From contig DUGL01000147.1 of NCBI GenBank assembly GCA_013331415.1, forward strand, positions 4,182 to 13,068: a stretch of 8,887 nt of DNA. Reading direction: 5' to 3'. Of this stretch, positions 1-6,050 are shown one piece after another (positions within the stretch are counted from its first letter, which is position 1; each line of letters begins with the position of its first letter). Below the pieces are notes generated by a model. That model worked only from the letters and a program-made list of their open reading frames with translations, did not search any database and had not been told where the DNA came from. Source of the stretch: Methanoregulaceae archaeon. Lineage in GTDB: Archaea > Halobacteriota > Methanomicrobia > Methanomicrobiales > Methanospirillaceae. Made by a program: the position numbers and the translations under genes.

Positions 1-993
1 GTCTGCAGCACCGGCCACTGCCATCCGGCGGTTGTCCGGGCAATCAGTGAGCAGGCCGGCCGGCTGATCCACTGCTCAAACCTGTACTATGTTCCCGGCC
101 AGGCAGAACTTGCCGCGAAGCTGGTCGGGCTCTGCGGGATGGATACGGCATTCTTTGCAAACTCGGGTGCAGAGGCAAATGACGGTGCAATAAAACTCGC
201 ACGGCTCGCCACCGGAAAGAAGCGGTTTGTGGCCTTCACCCACGGGTTCCATGGCCGGACGCTCGGCTCTCTCTCGGTGACACACAAACCTGCTATCCGG
301 GAGCCGTTCCTCCCGCTGGAACCCTCGTGCACGTTCGTTGAGTACGGGGACCTTGACGGCCTGGAAAAAGCAGTCGACGATACAGTTGCCGGGGTATTCC
401 TGGAGACCATCCAGGGAGAGGCGGGAGTCATCATCCCGCCGGACCAGTTCATCCGGGGGGTACGCGAGATCTGTGATGCCCGTGGCGCCCTGCTGATCGC
501 CGACGAGGTCCAGACCGGGATGGGGAGGACCGGGAAGTGGCTCGCCATCCAGCACACCGGGGTGAAACCTGATATCGTCACGCTCGCAAAGGGGATGGCA
601 AGCGGGTTCCCGATGGGGGCGCTCCTTGCCCGCAAAGGCCTTGCATTCCGGAAAGGGGAGCACGGGAGCACGTTCGCCGGCGGGCCGCTTGCCTGTGCGG
701 CTGCACATGCCACGATCGCTGTGATCGAGCAGATCCTCCCCGAAGTTGCAGCAAAGGGAGAGCGGTTTACCAGCCACCTCTCGCCTCATTCCCCGCGCTG
801 GCGGGGGCTGATGATCGGGATCTCTGTCGGGGAGACCTGCCCGGCAGTCCAGAAACGGTGTGCAGAAAACGGGGTGCTCGTCAACTGTGCTGCGGACGGA
901 AACCTCCGCCTGGTGCCACCCCTCGTCATCACGAATGACGAGATTGACCGGGCATCCGCGGTCATCAATGCAGCACTGGCTGCCCAAAAATAA
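1..993 (+). CDS. argD: Acetylornithine aminotransferase, 5' end cut by window edge
   Basis: Class III PLP-dependent aminotransferase that interconverts N-acetylglutamate semialdehyde and N-acetylornithine in arginine biosynthesis; cytoplasmic. The frame is open from base 1, and the residues before the first in-frame ATG (139) already look like the family (STGHCHP, then NLYYVPGQAELAAKL). The gene therefore starts outside the window and roughly 45-60 residues are missing against a usual 375-400. Visible motifs in order: NSGAEAN (from 160), FHGRTLGSLSVT (from 247), ETIQGEAG, the PLP-ring Asp in IADEVQTGMGRTG (Asp codon 502-504), the Schiff-base Lys in TLAKGMASGFP (codon 589-591), GSTFAGGPLAC, and the C-terminal RGLMIGI and LRLVPPLVIT. 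Stop TAA at 991-993. No catalytic residue is missing in the visible part. Related class III enzymes (ornithine or GABA aminotransferase) are possible, but the C-terminal motifs fit ArgD best. Confidence 0.93.
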   Translation, partial: VCSTGHCHPAVVRAISEQAGRLIHCSNLYYVPGQAELAAKLVGLCGMDTAFFANSGAEANDGAIKLARLATGKKRFVAFTHGFHGRTLGSLSVTHKPAIREPFLPLEPSCTFVEYGDLDGLEKAVDDTVAGVFLETIQGEAGVIIPPDQFIRGVREICDARGALLIADEVQTGMGRTGKWLAIQHTGVKPDIVTLAKGMASGFPMGALLARKGLAFRKGEHGSTFAGGPLACAAAHATIAVIEQILPEVAAKGERFTSHLSPHSPRWRGLMIGISVGETCPAVQKRCAENGVLVNCAADGNLRLVPPLVITNDEIDRASAVINAALAAQK

Positions 994-1022
994 ACCCGGG
1001 AAACGTCTCTTCACCGGGACGA

Positions 1023-1058
1023 ATGAAAATACCTCCGGTATTTTCATCTATTTTTTTT
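1023..1058 (+). terminator. Hairpin plus T-tract terminator behind argD
   Basis: A perfect 11-bp stem (1023-1033 pairing with 1037-1047) closes a 3-base TCC loop and is followed by CTA and eight T (1051-1058). It lies 29 bases after the argD stop. The T-tract is on the + strand only, so it acts for argD and not for the converging minus-strand gene. Archaeal termination relies mainly on the U-tract; the hairpin is an addition typical of bacterial intrinsic terminators. Confidence 0.8.
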
Positions 1059-1271
1059 GACTGCAGTGGTTCCTGTGGATTACGACAGGTATACCGCAGG
1101 CTGAAGTTCAGAGCGAGAGGACAGGGGTGGGTGAGACCTCCCGCAGGAGCCCAAACGGGACGGTGGTGTTCATCGAGGGTGAGGGTGCGAAGGGGAGATT
1201 TGCGTCTGCATACCTCCCTCAGAAGATTCCCGCCTCTGCGTGGATAATTTCGTCTTTGGGAAAAAGAAGTG
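1059..1271. other. Convergent intergenic spacer, no gene seen
   Basis: This stretch lies between the argD terminator and the stop codon of the converging minus-strand gene. I find no convincing coding frame, RNA fold or repeat in it. Immediately after the stop codon of the minus-strand gene there is a short T-rich run on the minus strand (complement of 1261-1268), which could serve as a weak U-tract terminator for that gene. Confidence 0.4.
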
Positions 1272-2093
1272 CTATTCCCTGCCCCCGCTCTTCCGGAGCC
1301 AGAGACCCATCAGGGTGAGGATAGCAAGTACCCCTGCCATTCCTGGCAGGGATGCAAAGGGGGCACGCTGCCCGGCCGATACACCCGTGGTCATAGCAAC
1401 CGTGGTCTCTGTGGCTGCGGCAGGCATGTCCGGTGCAACCGTTGTCACGAGCCCGAGCGTGTACTGGCGACCCTGCGCACCCTGCCCCGGTCCGGTAGCA
1501 GGTACGGCCGGGGTGACGGATCCCAGGGTTGTGCCGGGGGTGGGAGACGTGACGGCAGTCTCTGCCGGACCCGGGGACTCCTGCTGGGTGGGAGGAGGAG
1601 TCACTCCTTCGCCAATACCGGTGACCGTGGCAGAGATAGCCAGGGGAATGATGCGGGCCCCTTCATCATCATCATAGAAGGCATCGTAAACACTGAGGGA
1701 CAGCGGCTGGGTCGATACTCCCGGGATGGTGAGGGTTGCAAGAAGAATGTGCTCTGCGTTCCCGCTGATCTCCCCTTCCATGTCAACCGCCATGAGCCTG
1801 AGTTCCTGCCCCGGCACCCCCTCATCATGGGAGAGCCCTGCCCATGCCGGGAAGCTCACAGCGGTCACCGCAGCACCCCCCTCCGGCCCTATCCTGATAT
1901 TGAGAGAGTAGCCGGAAAGTCCGGAAGGAGCAGACGCGAGGATGAGGTGTACCTCGCCGGTCTCTCCGGGGAGTATGGTCATTTCAAATGGTTCATAGGT
2001 GTTCGTCACTGCGCCGGCTGCAGAAGACAGCAGAAAAAGGCCGGCGAGGAGCAGGAGCAGGACGGAAATACGGGGGTTTTTTGGGTATTGCAT
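1272..2093 (-). CDS. Secreted surface-anchored protein with cohesin-like N-terminal domain
   Basis: 273 residues from ATG at 2093. An in-frame GTG at 2102 would add three residues, but AGGTG (complement of 2100-2104) lies 6 bases before the ATG and favours the ATG. Regions in order: signal peptide, residues 1-28 (VLLLLLAGLFLL, likely cleavage after SSAAGA); a beta-rich domain, about 30-160, with the alternating pattern of cohesin-like modules (GLSGYSLNIRIGP; AVSFPAWAGLS; HILLATLTIPG); a Pro/Thr/Ser linker, about 164-245; and a C-terminal anchor, 249-273, made of PGM, a hydrophobic stretch and basic residues (LRKSGGRE). The last region resembles a PGF-CTERM sorting tail with Met in place of Phe. 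It is probably exported and held at the cell surface. It converges on argD and diverges from hisC. The cohesin assignment is inference from pattern, not from a recognised signature; binding partner and role are unknown. Confidence 0.78.
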   Translation of the reverse strand: MQYPKNPRISVLLLLLAGLFLLSSAAGAVTNTYEPFEMTILPGETGEVHLILASAPSGLSGYSLNIRIGPEGGAAVTAVSFPAWAGLSHDEGVPGQELRLMAVDMEGEISGNAEHILLATLTIPGVSTQPLSLSVYDAFYDDDEGARIIPLAISATVTGIGEGVTPPPTQQESPGPAETAVTSPTPGTTLGSVTPAVPATGPGQGAQGRQYTLGLVTTVAPDMPAAATETTVAMTTGVSAGQRAPFASLPGMAGVLAILTLMGLWLRKSGGRE

Positions 2094-2187
2094 ACAATCC
2101 ACCTGTATACCCGTCTCGTCCCGGGCAGAAAAAAGGTATCGCCTTTTCCGGGATGCAGGATCCCGGGGTGGGTTTGGGGGGGCAATC

Positions 2188-2227
2188 CAGTTTATCTGCT
2201 TTCAGAAGTACACTATACCCGCGGGAG
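2188..2227 (+). promoter_or_regulatory. Putative TATA box and Shine-Dalgarno for the hisC operon
   Basis: GTTTATCTG at 2190-2198 resembles an archaeal TATA box. A start about 26 bases from its centre would fall near 2220 and give a leader of some 17 bases. That leader carries GGGAG (2223-2227), 9 bases before the hisC ATG. A second AT element, CTATAC at 2213-2218, would place the start at or beyond the ATG and fits less well. The assignment is by eye only. Confidence 0.35.
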
Positions 2228-2236
2228 AGTCTGGGA

Positions 2237-3370
2237 ATGGAAAAGGGGAATGTAAGCGGAGCGAGCCCGTATGTCCACCTCGTACGGGACTGCTTCCGCT
2301 CAGGGGGGTACGTCTTTGCCACGAAGCCCGGCGAGATCGCCCGGGAGCACGGGATATCCCGGGTCGCCCGGCTGGCGAGCAACGAGAACCCGAATCCCCC
2401 GGGAAAAAAGGCAGTTTCCCGGGGATGTGAAGCGCTTGGCAGCGCGAACCGCTACCCCGATGCACCCCTTGAACAGCTGATATCGGCACTTGCTTCCTGC
2501 CATGGTGATTACCCGTTCGTCACCGGTGTCGGAATGGACGGGGTGATCGAGACCCTGGTCCGGACGCTTGTCGACCCGGGAGACCGGGTAGCCGTCTCGG
2601 TCCCCACCTTCTCGTTCTACGGGCTTGCGGCAACAGCGCAGTCAGCGGAAGTCGTCCCGGTCGCCCGGCAAGACGATTTTTCAGTCGACCCTGATCGGTT
2701 CATCCGGGAGGCACGGGGATCTAAGATTGCCTTCCTCTGTTCTCCCAACAACCCGACCGGGACGGTTACCCCGGTGGAGGATGTGGAGGAGATCCTTCGC
2801 AAAATCGACGGGCTCCTCTTCCTTGACAATGCCTATGTCGAGTTTGCGGGCATTGACTACCGGCCCCTGCTCGCTGACCACGGGAACCTTGTCATCGGCC
2901 GGACCCTGTCCAAGGCATTTGCGCTTGCCGGTGCACGGGTCGGGTATGCATTCGTGCCAGGGTGGCTCGTCCCCTTCTACAACCGGGCCTCGACCCCGTT
3001 TACCCTCAACACGGTGTCGGCCCATGCAGCCACTGGTGCCCTTGAAGACCGGGAATCCATGGAAGCATTTGTCAGGTATGTCCGGGACTGGCGTGACCGG
3101 ATCACCCGCGAATGCGGGTTTCCTGCTTCCCCATCCGGGGCAAACTTCGTGATGATCGATGTCGCACCCTGGACCGGGGACGGGATGGTCCGGGAGCTTG
3201 CCCGACGCGGGGTGATCGTCCGGTCCTGTGCCAGTTTCCCGGGACTTCCTGACCACTACATACGGGTCAGTATCGGGGAAGACTGGGAGAACGAGATGTT
3301 TTTGAACGAGATTTCGGTCATACGGGAGACCGGGACGGGTCTCTCTTCCCGGGTTCGGAACAGGCCATGA
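2237..3370 (+). CDS. hisC: Histidinol-phosphate aminotransferase
   Basis: Class I/II PLP aminotransferase converting imidazole-acetol phosphate and glutamate to histidinol phosphate in histidine biosynthesis; cytoplasmic, usually a dimer. 377 residues, normal for the family. Motifs: LASNENPNPP (47-55), RYPD (72-75), GVGMDGVIETL (97-107), SPNNPTGT (169-176), LDNAYVEF (196-203, with the PLP-contacting Asp197 and Tyr200), the Schiff-base lysine in TLSKAFALAGARVGY (Lys226), and Arg343 in HYIRVSIG, which matches the carboxylate-binding Arg of the fold. The frame is open far upstream, but ATG 2237 is chosen because family similarity starts just after it (SPYVHLVRDC) and a GGGAG lies in front. It is the first gene of a three-gene operon; its stop overlaps the next start by 4 bases. 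Other subgroup aminotransferases are less likely given the tight match. Confidence 0.93.
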   Translation: MEKGNVSGASPYVHLVRDCFRSGGYVFATKPGEIAREHGISRVARLASNENPNPPGKKAVSRGCEALGSANRYPDAPLEQLISALASCHGDYPFVTGVGMDGVIETLVRTLVDPGDRVAVSVPTFSFYGLAATAQSAEVVPVARQDDFSVDPDRFIREARGSKIAFLCSPNNPTGTVTPVEDVEEILRKIDGLLFLDNAYVEFAGIDYRPLLADHGNLVIGRTLSKAFALAGARVGYAFVPGWLVPFYNRASTPFTLNTVSAHAATGALEDRESMEAFVRYVRDWRDRITRECGFPASPSGANFVMIDVAPWTGDGMVRELARRGVIVRSCASFPGLPDHYIRVSIGEDWENEMFLNEISVIRETGTGLSSRVRNRP

Positions 3371-3879
3371 TGGTCGGTATTACCGGGACGCCCGGGACAG
3401 GGAAGAGCTCGGTAGCTGATGAACTGGCGCGAAGGGGAATTTCGGTCCTCCATATCTCGGACACGGTCGAAACCTACGTTCTCGGCGAAGACGATGACCG
3501 GGATACCCGGGTTATCGATGAGGATGCCTGGGTTGCAGGTTTCACCCCGTTCGATGGGTTCGTCGAGGGACATCTCGCACACCTGCTCCCCTGCGATCGT
3601 GTCGTAGTGCTCCGGTGCCGGCCGGATGTGCTTGGAGAACGGTTAAAAAACCGGGGATACGGATCAGAGAAGGTACGGGAGAATACCCTTGCCGAAGCCC
3701 TCGATGTCATCCTCATCGAGACGGTCGAGTCCTTCCGGCCGGAACAGGTATATGAACTGGATACAACAGGTATGGGTATCAGGGAATGCAGCACGATAAT
3801 CGACCAGTTCGCGAGAGGGTCGATCCCGGCATCGTTTGGCAGCATTGACTGGTCTTCATACATCGGAATGATCGAATGA
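3367..3879 (+). CDS. AK6/Fap7-type adenylate kinase
   Basis: Small P-loop NTPase, 170 residues, of the archaeal/eukaryal AK6 (Fap7, hCINAP) family. The family has adenylate kinase and ATPase activity and, in eukaryotes and studied archaea, helps the late maturation of the small ribosomal subunit together with protein uS11. Visible: Walker A GTPGTGKSS (7-15), the NMP-side region with FVEGHLAHLL (65-74), a hydrophobic strand RVVVLRCRP (78-86), a short LID with RGYGSEKVREN (96-106), and ELDTTG (130-135). The start is ambiguous between two adjacent ATG codons (3367 and 3370); the first overlaps the hisC stop as ATGA and suggests translational coupling, since no clear Shine-Dalgarno precedes it. 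The downstream lipid-synthesis gene overlaps in the same way. A bacterial-type Adk or CMP kinase is unlikely because of the short length and missing large LID. Confidence 0.87.
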   Translation: MMVGITGTPGTGKSSVADELARRGISVLHISDTVETYVLGEDDDRDTRVIDEDAWVAGFTPFDGFVEGHLAHLLPCDRVVVLRCRPDVLGERLKNRGYGSEKVRENTLAEALDVILIETVESFRPEQVYELDTTGMGIRECSTIIDQFARGSIPASFGSIDWSSYIGMIE

Positions 3880-4472
3880 CCCTTGATACGTTCAGACCGC
3901 ACCTGAAATGGATATACCGGCCTTTTGTCGATATCTCGATAAAAATCGGGATAACGCCGGACATTTTCACGGTCGCGTCGTTTTTTGTCGCCCTGCTCGC
4001 CGGCATTGCATTCTTCTTCGGGGATGTCATCTTCGGCACGTTTTTTATCATGTGCAACGCTGCGTTTGATTCGATGGACGGGGCCGTTGCCCGGGCGATG
4101 AATATCCAGAGCAGGAAGGGTGATTTTCTCGACCACGTCGTCGATCGGTATGCGGATATCTTCATCATCACCGGGATATTTGCCGGCGGGTTTGCCCCCT
4201 GGCCTGTCGGGGTTTTTGCCCTCACCGGGGTGCTCATGGTCTCCTACATCGGCACGCAGGCACAGGCCGTGGGTGTCGGGCGCTACTACGGGGGGTTACT
4301 GGGTCGGGCGGACCGGCTTCTTCTCCTGATCATCGCCGGGTTCCTGAACATCATGTTCCCTGCCGGGGTCTATGGTCTCCCCTTCCTCGGCTGGGTACTC
4401 GTTATATTCGGCCTGATCGGCCATTTCACCGCTATCCAGCGGTTCCTCTTTGTCTGGAGAGAGATCCGGTAA
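3876..4472 (+). CDS. CDP-alcohol phosphatidyltransferase, probably archaetidylinositol phosphate synthase
   Basis: Integral membrane enzyme of the CDP-alcohol phosphatidyltransferase superfamily, which joins CDP-activated lipid to a polar alcohol; in archaea the lipid is CDP-archaeol. 198 residues. The full signature is present: Asp65, Asp68-Gly69, Ala72-Arg73, Gly82, Asp86 and Asp90, with exact DxxDGxxARx(8)GxxxDxxxD spacing. Six hydrophobic segments can be drawn (about 30-49, 51-66, 94-108, 111-125, 147-163, 168-185). The GTQAQAVG and GGLLGRADRLLLL stretches resemble archaeal members proposed to make archaetidylinositol phosphate from inositol 1-phosphate; the exact head group is inference, and glycerol phosphate or serine transfer cannot be excluded. 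Its ATG overlaps the kinase TGA (3876-3879). It is the last gene of the hisC operon; no clear T-tract follows. Confidence 0.88.
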   Translation: MTLDTFRPHLKWIYRPFVDISIKIGITPDIFTVASFFVALLAGIAFFFGDVIFGTFFIMCNAAFDSMDGAVARAMNIQSRKGDFLDHVVDRYADIFIITGIFAGGFAPWPVGVFALTGVLMVSYIGTQAQAVGVGRYYGGLLGRADRLLLLIIAGFLNIMFPAGVYGLPFLGWVLVIFGLIGHFTAIQRFLFVWREIR

Positions 4473-4651
4473 CCAGCCAGGCGATGTATTCCCACCCTTT
4501 CAGGAGGCACCATCCCCCCCGGAGCCTGGTATGCCACTCCAGGCGGCATTCTGCCTGCCCGGAAGTCTTCGGCGAAACGGGATTGTCACCCCTGGAACCA
4601 TGTTCTTACCGGCACCAGGTAACGGTCGGTTGCGCGGTAAAAAAATATCCA
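4473..4651. other. Convergent spacer between the hisC operon and fen
   Basis: No coding frame or RNA gene is evident. On the minus strand a run of seven T (complement of 4639-4645) follows the fen stop codon by six bases and is a likely archaeal U-tract terminator for fen. No comparable T-run is seen on the + strand for the hisC operon, only weak GC-rich inverted segments. Confidence 0.45.
4639..4645 (-). terminator. U-tract terminator for fen
   Basis: Seven consecutive T on the minus strand begin six bases past the fen TAA (4654-4652). No stem precedes them; oligo-T alone is sufficient for many archaeal terminators. Confidence 0.45.
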
Positions 4652-5653
4652 TTAAAACCATGACTCAAGCGTCTTCTGGCCGGACTTCTGCTTCATCCCA
4701 AGAAGTGCCTTCTCCACCCGGTCGGGAGCAAAATCGTACCCGTCACAGAGCATCCGCAGCACTCCTTCGTGGTCCGGCTCACCCCAGGAGAGCACATACT
4801 GCCCGGTGACTGGCGGATGCCGGAAGAAGTCCATGATTGCATCAGGATCTACGCCAGGGAGATCGGCCTCGATGGTGCGGTCAAATTCGCCCCCCTTGAC
4901 GATCTTGAGGGCTCGTTTTGCCCCGATACCTTTCACACCCTCGTTGAAATCGGTGCCGGTGAGGAGTGCAATCCGGATGAGGTCATCCCTCGTGATAGCG
5001 AGCCCGGACAAGAAATCTGCCAGCACGATACGCTCAGGGTTGACCGATATCGTCCTGCCATGGAGTTTCCGCTTCCCGCTGACGGTGAGGTTTCGCACGA
5101 GGAGCGGAGATCCAAAGAGGAGCGTGTCGTAGTCCTGCGAGACCACGTACCGGGCGTCACCGCTGCAGACCATGGCTGCAGCCTGAGCCTCCCCTTCGCT
5201 TGGTGCCTCCACCACCGGGAGACCGAGCAGGGAGAGAAGGGTCTTTGCCGTGCTGATGATCGCTTCATCCACCCGCGATGATGAGCGGGCCTGCTTGTAG
5301 GCCTCGGCGATCTCGCCGCGGGATAATGCCTCCTGCCAGCGCTCTTCTGCCTTTGTGCGAACAGAGCGCCGCTGTTCTATCGTTGCCTGCTTGAATGCGG
5401 GCGGGGTCCCGTCAAAGACGTACACCGGCCGGATCCCCTTCTCGAGGAGATTACTGGTCCGGAAGAGTATCCCTGAGAGGTGCGAGGTGACCCGCCCCCT
5501 CCCGTCCATGAGCGGCGTCCCGTCTGGCTGCCTGATGATGCTCAGGAACTGGTACAGCGCATTGTGGGCGTCAACTGCAGCAACACCGCCCAGCGCCTCC
5601 CATGAGACCGGTACCTTATAGGGAGCAACGATATCCCGCAGTGCAACACCCAT
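4652..5653 (-). CDS. fen: Flap endonuclease 1
   Basis: Structure-specific 5' nuclease that removes 5' flaps during Okazaki fragment maturation and base excision repair, working with the PCNA sliding clamp. 333 residues, normal for archaeal FEN-1. The XPG N-region (1-100) contains Asp28 in AVDAHNAL and Asp81 in YVFDGTPP. The XPG I-region has Glu153 and Glu155 in EAPSEGEAQAA and Asp174/Asp176 in VSQDYDTLLFG. Asp235 in LLTGTDFNEG completes the metal-binding set and is followed by the helix-hairpin-helix KGIGAKRALKIV (241-252). The C-terminus ends in QKTLESWF (326-333), a textbook PCNA-interacting peptide. GGGAGGAG (complement of 5661-5668) sits 7 bases before the ATG and fixes the start. It lies 28 bases behind the small membrane-protein gene and is probably cotranscribed with it. 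Confidence 0.95.
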   Translation of the reverse strand: MGVALRDIVAPYKVPVSWEALGGVAAVDAHNALYQFLSIIRQPDGTPLMDGRGRVTSHLSGILFRTSNLLEKGIRPVYVFDGTPPAFKQATIEQRRSVRTKAEERWQEALSRGEIAEAYKQARSSSRVDEAIISTAKTLLSLLGLPVVEAPSEGEAQAAAMVCSGDARYVVSQDYDTLLFGSPLLVRNLTVSGKRKLHGRTISVNPERIVLADFLSGLAITRDDLIRIALLTGTDFNEGVKGIGAKRALKIVKGGEFDRTIEADLPGVDPDAIMDFFRHPPVTGQYVLSWGEPDHEGVLRMLCDGYDFAPDRVEKALLGMKQKSGQKTLESWF

Positions 5654-5660
5654 GGGAATG

Positions 5661-5668
5661 CTCCTCCC
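5661..5668 (-). promoter_or_regulatory. Strong Shine-Dalgarno of fen
   Basis: GGGAGGAG on the minus strand, 7 bases before the fen ATG. It contrasts with the upstream gene, which has no such motif, and supports fen being translated from an internal position in a longer message. Confidence 0.7.
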
Positions 5669-5681
5669 GGCTCCCCCGCTC

Positions 5682-5996
5682 CTACCGGTAGACCCGCCGG
5701 GTGATCTCGGCTACGATCTCCCCGATCTGGTCAACGCTGCTGTCGTAGCGCCGCGCCATCTTCTCTGAGATCTCCTCGAGACTCACCCGGATCATCCGTT
5801 CGCGGTTCGTGATATTCTGCTCAATCACCCGTAATTTATGGTGGATGATCAAAAACAGCCCGCCGACCGAGAGCACAATCAGCAGGGAAGGGAGCAGGAT
5901 TCCCGGCTGAACATGGAGGGTGGCAAGGAGTGAATACATCGATACGCACAGAATGATAATGAGTATTATATCCCCCAGATACTCACGTATATCCAT
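5682..5996 (-). CDS. Small two-helix membrane protein with charged helical tail
   Basis: 104 residues, not recognised as a named family. Residues 8-27 (from GDIILIIILCVSM) and about 31-52 (from PGILLPSLLIVLS) are two hydrophobic segments predicted to span the membrane as a hairpin. The remaining half (53-104) is hydrophilic, rich in Arg, Glu and Ile at helical spacing (RVIEQNITNRERMIRVSLEEIS, split here only for description; then IGEIVAEITRRVYR), and could form an amphipathic helix or short coiled coil in the cytoplasm. The frame is open much further upstream, but that extension is an acidic low-complexity shadow of the presenilin gene; ATG 5996 is the start that gives a sensible protein. No Shine-Dalgarno is seen, so the message may be leaderless. 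It precedes fen in the same direction and diverges from the presenilin gene. Function unknown. Confidence 0.72.
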   Translation of the reverse strand: MDIREYLGDIILIIILCVSMYSLLATLHVQPGILLPSLLIVLSVGGLFLIIHHKLRVIEQNITNRERMIRVSLEEISEKMARRYDSSVDQIGEIVAEITRRVYR

Positions 5997-6018
5997 GCTT
6001 TTACATGATGAAGACCGG

Positions 6019-6028
6019 GTAATTAAGC
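6019..6028. promoter_or_regulatory. Shared palindromic TATA-like box for divergent genes
   Basis: GTAATTAAG, with palindromic core TAATTA at 6020-6025, is the only AT-rich patch in the 54-base gap between the start codons at 5996 (-) and 6051 (+). Its centre is about 26 bases from the minus-strand ATG and about 28 from the plus-strand ATG, which matches the usual TATA-to-start distance in archaea. Neither gene has a Shine-Dalgarno, so both messages may begin at or near the start codon. Inferred from sequence only. Confidence 0.5.
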
Positions 6029-6050
6029 TACCTGTGATCCCCGGGGTCTC

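Noticed and set aside
1663..1675. TCATCATCATCAT run as a possible microsatellite or binding-site array
   Set aside because: It is short and encodes the acidic DDDE stretch of the minus-strand secreted protein.
1988..2236. Upstream extension of the hisC frame
   Set aside because: It overlaps the start of the divergent secreted-protein gene and does not look like HisC; ATG 2237 has a Shine-Dalgarno and family similarity right after it.
1269..2255. Long open frame on the + strand opposite the secreted-protein gene
   Set aside because: Its translation is Gly/Arg/His-rich without domain-like pattern, while the minus strand gives a signal peptide, module, linker and anchor.
4450..4809. Open + frame spanning the spacer after the lipid-synthase gene
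   Set aside because: It overlaps the ends of two confident genes, is low-complexity Pro/Arg/Ser and has no recognisable start signal.
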